Position numbers and translations under genes: made by a program. Under the pieces are notes generated by a model. That model ran no database searches. It saw only the letters and a program-made list of their open reading frames with translations, and was not told the origin of the DNA. Shown piece after piece: positions 1 to 6,853 of a stretch of DNA of 6,853 nucleotides (position 1 is its first letter; the number at the start of each line of letters is the position of its first letter). This DNA is from Coprothermobacter sp. Lineage in GTDB: Bacteria > Coprothermobacterota > Coprothermobacteria > Coprothermobacterales > Coprothermobacteraceae. The stretch spans positions 1 through 6,853 of the forward strand of contig DMVM01000064.1 in assembly GCA_003476705.1 (NCBI GenBank), given 5' to 3'.

Positions 1-299
1 GGAATTACGCAGGTTTCGTGAAATTCTAAAGCGTCTCCTGTGCTCACGACCCTGTAATTAGTAAGTTCCAAAGGATGACCCTCAGAAGCGCCATATGTAA
101 CTAAAGCATCAACGGCGTAACCATCGTAGGCAGCCGCTATGTAATGTGGGACACTTCGCTTCGCCAGTATTTCTTCAGCCGTTACCCTGCCTAATGCCTG
201 TCGAACAGCTATTGTCTCAACTTTTATAGGAGGACACATGTTACGCAAAATCGCTTTTGCTTCCCCCAGTTCTCGCACTTCGTAATAGATCTTTCTCAC
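1..299 (-). CDS. Second MoeA-family molybdopterin molybdotransferase, N-terminal part (3' end beyond window)
   Basis: Only the first 99 codons are visible; the gene continues past the left edge. The start is a GTG that overlaps the stop of the upstream moeA in the four bases GTGA, with a GGAGG site 10 nt upstream inside that gene, so it is probably translationally coupled. The protein begins MRKIYYEVRE and contains the MoeA N-terminal signature: ALGRVTAEEILA at about residues 35-46, then SVPHYIAAAYDGYAVDA at about 49-65, with the usual Met before the Asp replaced by Tyr. It then shows STGDAL at about 86-91, where MoeA proteins continue toward the PTG segment. MoeA inserts molybdate or tungstate into adenylylated molybdopterin in the cytoplasm. 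A second moeA next to the first is known in some bacteria and archaea, where one copy is often fused to a LysR-type/periplasmic-binding-like domain. Whether that fusion occurs here cannot be seen. The family is fairly certain; the exact role is not. Confidence 0.85.
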   Translation of the reverse strand, partial: MRKIYYEVRELGEAKAILRNMCPPIKVETIAVRQALGRVTAEEILAKRSVPHYIAAAYDGYAVDALVTYGASEGHPLELTNYRVVSTGDALEFHETCVI

Positions 300-1510
300 A
301 ACAACAGCACCTCCACAACCTCACCGGGCTCCATCCCTTCACACTCGGGAGGTATCCTCAAGAAGCCTTCATTTCGCACCATGCTGCTTACCATACCAGA
401 CTTGGAGAATACAGGCTCTGCCCACAGCTCTTCTTCGTAGCTGAGCCTGACAGGGATCCATTCTTCCACACCGATTCTAGAAAATACAGCGGTTCGCAAA
501 CGAGCTTTAAGCAGCGGCATTGGCTTTACGTTCTCACCTTGCAACTTCCTGAGCAGAGGCATTAAGATTAGTGAAGCGGAAACAAAGCAGGACATGGGGT
601 GGCCTGGTAGCCCGACAAACAGTTTATCCTTGACAATGCCAATAACCGTAGGTTTTCCAGGTTTTATGGTGAACCCGTGCGCAAGTACCGTACCACCAGC
701 TTTTTCCACCGCACGTACTACCAAATCCCTAATACCTGCACTGCTACCACCAGTCAAAACAATGACATCGTAATTTTGAGTAGCTTTATTTATGACTTCA
801 CGTATGTTTTCAAGTTCATCGCGAATAATGGAGTCCCTATGCGCATAAAATCCTCTTTCCTTGAGCATGGACCACACAGTTAAGCTGTTAGCATCACGGT
901 ACTGCCCCAAGCTAGGTACTTGAGTAGGTTCCACAATTTCGTTACCAGTAGCAGCCACAAATACCCTTAAAGGCCTGTACACCTGAACCTCCAACTTTCC
1001 TAAATAACTTAGCAATCCAACTACCTGCGGAGTAATGCGCTGACCACGTTTTAGTACAATATCACCTTGTTTCATGTCTTCGCCAGTAGAAACCACATTT
1101 TCCAAGGGTGCAACAGCCTTAAAAACCTCCACATAATTGCCACTTTCCTCAACATATTCGATCATCACAACAGCATCTGCGCCTTTAGGCAAAATAGCAC
1201 CAGTAGGAATATAAACACACTCACCTGGGTTAAGCTCAAACTGTGGAGCTTCATCTACGACAATGCTACCCACGCGCGTAAGAAGTGATGGCCTTTCCAC
1301 AGAAGCCCCCTTGACATCACGGCTCCGTACTGCGTATCCATCTACTTCAGAACGAGCCTTTGGAGGTATGTCCTCCGGTGCCAACACGTCCTCAGCGCAA
1401 ATCAAGCCCAGTGCATCATAAATTGACTTTCGCTCGGATAAAGGTTCTAACGGAATCTTTTCTGAGAGTTCCCAAAGCTTGCGTTGGTCAAAAAGATTCA
1501 AAAAAGCCAT
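296..1510 (-). CDS. moeA: Molybdopterin molybdenumtransferase MoeA
   Basis: A 404-residue protein, the usual MoeA length. MoeA catalyses insertion of molybdate (or tungstate) into MPT-AMP to give active molybdenum cofactor, acting after MogA/MoaB in the cytoplasm. Visible motifs in order: DGYAV at 57-61 (family 'SAMDGYAV', here SEVDGYAV); IPTGAILPKGADAVVM at about 101-116; GEDMKQGD at 143-150; ATGNE at 187-191 and YRDANS at 204-209 in the MoCF-like domain; LTGGSSAGIRD at 252-262 with the conserved Asp at 262; KPGKP at 283-287; GLPGHPMS at 300-307; then the small C-terminal beta domain, ending GEVVEVLLL. The ATG at 1510 is preceded in frame by a stop and has no Shine-Dalgarno site. It lies exactly where transcription from the upstream extended -10 element would begin. 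It follows atpC after 77 bp and overlaps the next moeA-like gene by 4 bp. Identification is firm; metal preference is unknown. Confidence 0.95.
   Translation of the reverse strand: MAFLNLFDQRKLWELSEKIPLEPLSERKSIYDALGLICAEDVLAPEDIPPKARSEVDGYAVRSRDVKGASVERPSLLTRVGSIVVDEAPQFELNPGECVYIPTGAILPKGADAVVMIEYVEESGNYVEVFKAVAPLENVVSTGEDMKQGDIVLKRGQRITPQVVGLLSYLGKLEVQVYRPLRVFVAATGNEIVEPTQVPSLGQYRDANSLTVWSMLKERGFYAHRDSIIRDELENIREVINKATQNYDVIVLTGGSSAGIRDLVVRAVEKAGGTVLAHGFTIKPGKPTVIGIVKDKLFVGLPGHPMSCFVSASLILMPLLRKLQGENVKPMPLLKARLRTAVFSRIGVEEWIPVRLSYEEELWAEPVFSKSGMVSSMVRNEGFLRIPPECEGMEPGEVVEVLLL
310..314 (-). promoter_or_regulatory. Ribosome binding site of the second moeA-like gene
   Basis: GGAGG on the minus strand, within the last codons of moeA and 10 nt before the GTG at 299-297. 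It supports GTG as the real start even though that codon overlaps the moeA stop. Confidence 0.7.
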
Positions 1511-1516
1511 GAAAAT

Positions 1517-1525
1517 ATTATCACA
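1517..1525 (-). promoter_or_regulatory. Putative extended -10 promoter of moeA (leaderless start)
   Basis: On the minus strand the nine bases TGTGATAAT form a TGn motif plus a hexamer differing from TATAAT at one position. No recognisable -35 is present: the hexamer 17 nt upstream reads TCCCAT, which is typical of extended -10 promoters. Seven bases downstream of the hexamer, the predicted +1 is position 1510, the A of the moeA ATG. The absence of a Shine-Dalgarno site there fits a leaderless transcript. This is inferred from sequence alone; moeA could also be read through from the atp operon. Confidence 0.45.
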
Positions 1526-1532
1526 TAGTTTT

Positions 1533-1581
1533 ACTCATCATGGGATACTATTGTTCATGATCATGTATACCATTTTAGAGT
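1533..1581 (-). repeat. Imperfect inverted repeat between atpC and moeA
   Basis: In the RNA of the minus strand, AUGGUAUAC (from 1573) can pair with GUAUCCCAU (to 1540), 8 of 9 positions matching, around a 16-nt loop. An outer ACUC/GAGU pairing (1581-1578 with 1536-1533) extends it across a small internal loop. The loop contains the 10-bp palindrome CATGATCATG at 1556-1565. No U-run follows, so it is not a standard intrinsic terminator. It could be an RNA-stabilising hairpin at the operon end, a protein-binding site just upstream of the moeA promoter, or chance. Confidence 0.3.
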
Positions 1582-1587
1582 CGCTGA

Positions 1588-4077
<2,490 letters not shown>

Positions 4078-4100
<23 letters not shown>

Positions 4101-5559
4101 TTTTCATCGCCCTCTCGCCAGCCATGAGTATGAGCCTGGTGGTTTCATCATCTAGTTGCTCATGAAGATCTACACTCTTCAGCTGAGGCACTTCTGTCCT
4201 CAAGTACTCACGTACACTGTTCCAGACTTCCTTAACGTTGCCCACGTCTACTGCATCAAAGTACCCATTGTTCAGAAGCACGAGCAGTGCCGCCTGTTCC
4301 AACGAACTGTACAGTTCATGAGCTGATTGCACAAGAAGCCTAATAGTTCTTTCTCCTCTGTTTAAGATTTTTTGAGAAGCGTCATCCAACTTGCCACCAA
4401 ATCTTGTGAACTCGGATAATTCTTCATAGCGCGCCAGCGTGGATCTCAAACCCGAAGAAAGCTTTCTTATGGCTGGGTACTGCGCCGCCCCACCTACACG
4501 GGATACCGACAAACCAACATTTATGGCAGGGCGCCGACCCGCATTGAAAAGCCCACTGTCAAGGAACAGCTGGCCATCTGTAATGGAAATAAGGTTCGTG
4601 GGAATGTATGCTGAAAAATCGCCCAGCTGAGTTTCACAAATGGGAAAAGCTGTTATGGAACCGCCATTGGTTAATTTGGCAGCTCTTTCCAAGAGTCGCG
4701 AATGGGCATAAAAAATGTCCCCAGGATAAGCCTCTCTGCCGGGTGGACGCCTCAGGAGCAACGTAAGTTCCCTGTAGCTGACAGCATGTTTGGAGAGATC
4801 ATCAAAAACGATGATTACTTTTCTGCCTTGTTCCATGAAATATTCAGCAATGGAAGCTCCAGCATAAGGTGCTAAAAACCTAACGATGGCTGGGTCGCTA
4901 GCTGTGGCTACAACCATGACCACTTGGTCCATGACATCATTTACCTTGAAATTATTAATGATGGCGGCAGTATCAGAAACCTTCTGGCCAATGCTGACGT
5001 AAACGCCGATAACGTCCCTACCTTTTTGATTTATGAGAATATCAGTGGCCAATGTGGTTTTACCTACTTGTCTGTCTCCCAGAATTAGCTCTCTTTGCCC
5101 GTGCCCCACCGGAATGAGCATGTCAATGGCAGCAATACCTGTTTCCACAGGTTCGTTGACCCTAGACCTTTCATACAAGGGCTTAGCAGGTCGCTCAACC
5201 GGGTAAACCTGAGCAGGAGTGAAAGTGTCGCCCTCCAGAATGTTTCCCAGTGGATCCAGCACCTTCCCCAACACGTGGTAACCCACCGGTATAGCAGGTA
5301 CCTCGCCAGTAGCCAGACACATTTCACCTATGTGGACTTCACCACTGGTGGTAACCACATAGGAAAGCTGGGGGTCAACGTCCATGACAATACCCTTGGC
5401 ACCTTCCTCAAATTGCACATTCTCGTAGTAGCCAATGTTTCCCAGGCCCTCCACGGTTGCTATACCATCACGGTAAGCCACTACTCTGCCGTAGAATTTC
5501 TTCTCCAGCCTTTGCGGCTGAACAACAATTCTAAAAGGCAGCTCGCGCCTAACTTCCAA
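4078..5559 (-). CDS. atpA: ATP synthase F1 subunit alpha
   Basis: Alpha carries the non-catalytic nucleotide sites and supplies the arginine finger to beta. The start chosen is TTG at 5559 (MEVRRELPFRIVV, 493 residues), because AGGAGG lies 9 nt upstream. The frame could open six codons earlier at another TTG (5577), but that reading has only a weak AGGG 12 nt away. Residues below count from the 5559 start: GRVVAYRDGIATVEGL at 24-39; P-loop GDRQVGKT at 161-168 (usual GDRQTGKT); VIIVFDDLSKHAVSYREL at about 248-265; LLLRRPPGREAYPGDIFY at 267-284; ETQLGDFSAYIPTNLISITD at about 309-328; and VSRVGGAAQ at 352-360 with finger Arg354. The loop before the GS.TA.P motif is a few residues shorter than in E. 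coli. The first 23 residues do not resemble the usual 'EIS.IIK..I' helix that docks delta, which matters because no complete delta is encoded here. It overlaps atpF by 11 bp and atpG by 23 bp. Confidence 0.97.
4110..4115 (-). promoter_or_regulatory. Ribosome binding site deciding the TTG start of atpG
   Basis: AGAGGG on the minus strand, ending 9 nt before the TTG at 4100-4098 and inside the last codons of atpA. It favours the TTG, which yields the conserved MASL start, over the ATG 12 nt further downstream. Confidence 0.65.
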
Positions 5560-6283
5560 TGCCTTCTGCCTCCTCAATCTTTACATAATCCCTAATCTGC
5601 TGTGCCAAGGAGTATTCGATCATTTCAGCTTTCCAGGAAAGCTGAAAACCCAAAATCAACTCTTCATCCACCTCAAAGGAGGATACACCAACTCCGGCTT
5701 TTTCTTGGAGTACACGTCCCACCCTACCTTTCTGCTTATCGTCAAGTGGATGAGAGCTGGTAAAGGTGTATGAACGTCCTTGTCCAAGTAAGGGCTCTAT
5801 ATCATCAATACGGCCTTCGAACAGCAGAACAACAAAGTCACCATTGTTATTTAGCCCCTGGAAGAACGCTTTGTAAACGCTTGTCACAACCTCTTTTACA
5901 CTAGTGTCAATGTGGTCAAAGGCTTCTTTCTTAATGTGATCGGCTTCGGTTTTAGCTGCGTTTACAATTTGCTGATAAACAGTCTCTGCTTTCTTTCTGG
6001 CATCGGCCTGCTCGTTCTCCTTAAACGCTTCTATTTCTTTCATAGCCTGTTCGTAGTACGTCCTTATCTCGTACTCAAGTTCCTGCCGCTCATGTTCTAA
6101 TTGTTCTTCTCTGGATGCAATCTCCAGCTCTTTCTGCTGTAGTTCTTTGTCCTTTTTCAGCCACTGCTCTTGCTGGTCTTTTATGGTCTTCAGCAGTGGA
6201 CCAAACAGGTATCTCTGAAGTATCCAGTAAAGAATCAGTAAGTTAACAACGGCTGCTACTAGCGAAAACCAGTTAAAAGTCAT
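5549..6283 (-). CDS. atpF: ATP synthase subunit b with delta-like C-terminal domain (b-delta fusion)
   Basis: Peripheral-stalk subunit that holds the F1 head still against the rotor. At 244 residues it is far longer than an ordinary b (about 155-175). The N-terminus MTFNWFSLVAAVVNLLILYW forms one membrane helix (about 6-26) followed by the conserved FGPLL. Residues 32-140 are a charged Lys/Glu/Gln-rich coiled coil. From about 148 the sequence becomes globular: DFVVLLFEG, then FTSSHPLDDKQKGRVGRVLQ at 174-193, FEVDEELILGFQL at 203-215 and EYSLAQQIRDYV at 223-234. This follows the delta C-terminal pattern (SA.PL, VD..LIGG, D.S...QL). The N-terminal helical domain of delta is absent and no atpH gene exists. 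This layout recalls the b subunit of N-ATPases, though the gene order is classical. The ATG lacks a good Shine-Dalgarno site; in-frame stops lie just upstream, so no earlier start is possible. Confidence 0.93.
   Translation of the reverse strand: MTFNWFSLVAAVVNLLILYWILQRYLFGPLLKTIKDQQEQWLKKDKELQQKELEIASREEQLEHERQELEYEIRTYYEQAMKEIEAFKENEQADARKKAETVYQQIVNAAKTEADHIKKEAFDHIDTSVKEVVTSVYKAFFQGLNNNGDFVVLLFEGRIDDIEPLLGQGRSYTFTSSHPLDDKQKGRVGRVLQEKAGVGVSSFEVDEELILGFQLSWKAEMIEYSLAQQIRDYVKIEEAEGIGS
5569..5574 (-). promoter_or_regulatory. Ribosome binding site deciding the TTG start of atpA
   Basis: AGGAGG on the minus strand, in the last codons of atpF, with a 9-nt spacer to the TTG at 5559-5557. This is the best match and spacing available and is why atpA is started there rather than at 5577. 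Confidence 0.75.
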
Positions 6284-6312
6284 AGTTTATCACACAACTC
6301 TTAACTTGCTCA

Positions 6313-6552
6313 CTAAACGCCTGGTCTAACAAAGAGCATCAAGAAAGCCACAGCCAGAACGTAGATAACCAAAGACTCAATAAAAGCAAAAGCTATGAGC
6401 GTCAAGCTTCTTATGTCTCCAGATGCATCAGGCTGACGAGAAATGGCCTCAAAAGCCTTTCCCGCAGCTATTCCCATGCCCAAAGCAGCTAATCCAGCTG
6501 CAATGCCCAACGGCCATCCAGCAGATAAAATGGCAGCAACTACATTACTCAT
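6313..6552 (-). CDS. atpE: ATP synthase Fo subunit c
   Basis: Proteolipid of the rotor ring, 79 residues with two membrane helices (about 12-36 and 50-74) joined by the polar loop RQPDASGD at 39-46, the hallmark that contacts gamma and epsilon. The ion-binding carboxylate is Glu59 in the segment FIESLVIYV. Ser60 and Tyr64 match positions used in sodium-binding rings (ES...Y). The helix-1 Gln of sodium-type rings is Met26 (GMGIAAGKA), and the Thr two residues after the Glu is Leu61, so the ion (H+ or Na+) is uncertain. The helix-1 glycine motif is partly alanine-substituted (A.G.G.A at 23-29). The ATG overlaps the atpB stop as ATGA and has a very strong AAGGAGG 9 nt upstream, fitting the high copy number of c. 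Confidence 0.97.
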   Translation of the reverse strand: MSNVVAAILSAGWPLGIAAGLAALGMGIAAGKAFEAISRQPDASGDIRSLTLIAFAFIESLVIYVLAVAFLMLFVRPGV

Positions 6553-6853
6553 GTTAAAAGACCTCCTTCTTCCAAAAACTCAGCGGTATAAGCCATACCC
6601 AGAGTCATAAAAATGTATGCCTGAATGAAACCTGTAAACATGCTTAAGCCCAATAACGGTATGGGCGCAATCAAAGGAACTAGCAAAGATATGACAGCAA
6701 CAGCCAAATGTTCACCTGATACGTTACCATAAAGACGTACAGACAGAGACAGTAACCTGGTTATGTGTTCCATCAAGTTTAAAGGGAACATCCACCACGC
6801 TGGAGAAAAAAACACAGCAAGATACTTCTTCCATCCCATTTTTCTTATGGCAT
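6549..6853 (-). CDS. atpB: ATP synthase Fo subunit a, C-terminal part (5' end beyond window)
   Basis: Membrane stator subunit providing the ion half-channels next to the c-ring. The last 100 residues are visible; the frame stays open to the right edge (upstream codons read A-I-R-K before the Met at 6839), so that internal Met is not the start. Key motif: LLSLSVRLYGNVSGEH, with the essential arginine encoded at 6737-6735 (equivalent to E. coli Arg210) and His where many bacteria have His and E. coli has Glu219. Two hydrophobic helices follow, the second containing GFIQAYIFMTLGMAYTAEFLEE with the conserved Gln of the last helix. The gene ends in a TGA overlapping the atpE ATG by 4 bp. Confidence 0.95.
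   Translation of the reverse strand, partial: AIRKMGWKKYLAVFFSPAWWMFPLNLMEHITRLLSLSVRLYGNVSGEHLAVAVISLLVPLIAPIPLLGLSMFTGFIQAYIFMTLGMAYTAEFLEEGGLLT
6562..6568 (-). promoter_or_regulatory. Strong ribosome binding site of atpE
   Basis: AAGGAGG on the minus strand, nine bases before the atpE ATG, inside the 3' end of atpB. It is the strongest site in the window and contrasts with the missing site before atpF. Confidence 0.8.

Noticed and set aside
1533..1581. Intrinsic terminator for the atp operon.
   Set aside because: The stem is AT-rich with a mismatch and a large loop, and no U-run follows, so it is listed only as an inverted repeat.
5549..5577. A possible hidden atpH (delta) gene between atpF and atpA.
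   Set aside because: The two genes overlap, so there is no space; the only delta-like sequence is the C-terminal part of the b protein.
5095..5595. A 166-codon open frame on the plus strand, and several shorter plus-strand frames elsewhere.
   Set aside because: They lie antisense to well-conserved ATP synthase or moeA genes and their translations show no recognisable domain. They are by-products of the codon use on the other strand.

Overview
The window is almost entirely one minus-strand gene cluster of bacterial type. It contains most of an F-type ATP synthase operon, followed downstream by two tandem molybdenum-cofactor genes of the MoeA family. Reading in the direction of transcription (high to low coordinates), the order is atpB (a, 5' end off the window), atpE (c), atpF (b), atpA (alpha), atpG (gamma), atpD (beta), atpC (epsilon), a 77-bp gap, moeA, and a second moeA-like gene that runs off the left edge. 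No gene on the plus strand looks real. The gene order, Shine-Dalgarno sites and tight overlaps indicate a bacterium. Base composition looks like mid-40s % GC by eye. Proteins rich in Glu, Lys and Arg and a Thermotoga-like beta C-terminal part suggest a deep-branching, possibly thermophilic anaerobe, with Coprothermobacter or Thermotogae/Firmicutes relatives as a weak guess.

Right part (about 5549-6853), the membrane sector: the a-subunit end carries the essential helix arginine, and the c subunit carries the ion-binding glutamate. The 244-residue b subunit has an extra C-terminal domain resembling the C-terminal domain of the delta subunit (OSCP). No separate delta gene (atpH) exists, because atpF runs directly into atpA. 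This b architecture recalls the 'alternate' N-ATPase b subunit, but the operon order is the classical one minus atpH.

Middle part (about 1588-5559), the F1 sector: alpha, gamma, beta and epsilon overlap one another by 8-23 bp. Alpha and gamma most likely start at TTG codons, each fixed by a well-spaced Shine-Dalgarno site. Nucleotide-binding and catalytic motifs are intact. Divergences are a non-canonical alpha N-terminus, an alpha-like stretch in a conserved beta helix, a divergent gamma N-terminal helix, and an epsilon without room for the usual second C-terminal helix. Together they suggest a remodelled rotor/stator, in particular a different way of attaching the peripheral stalk to F1.

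Left part (1-1587): a short intergenic region holds an imperfect inverted repeat and an extended -10 promoter-like element. That element is placed so that the predicted start of transcription falls exactly on the moeA ATG, which suggests a leaderless mRNA. The two MoeA genes overlap by 4 bp and are probably translationally coupled. They would act late in molybdopterin cofactor assembly, and nothing visible ties that function to the ATP synthase.
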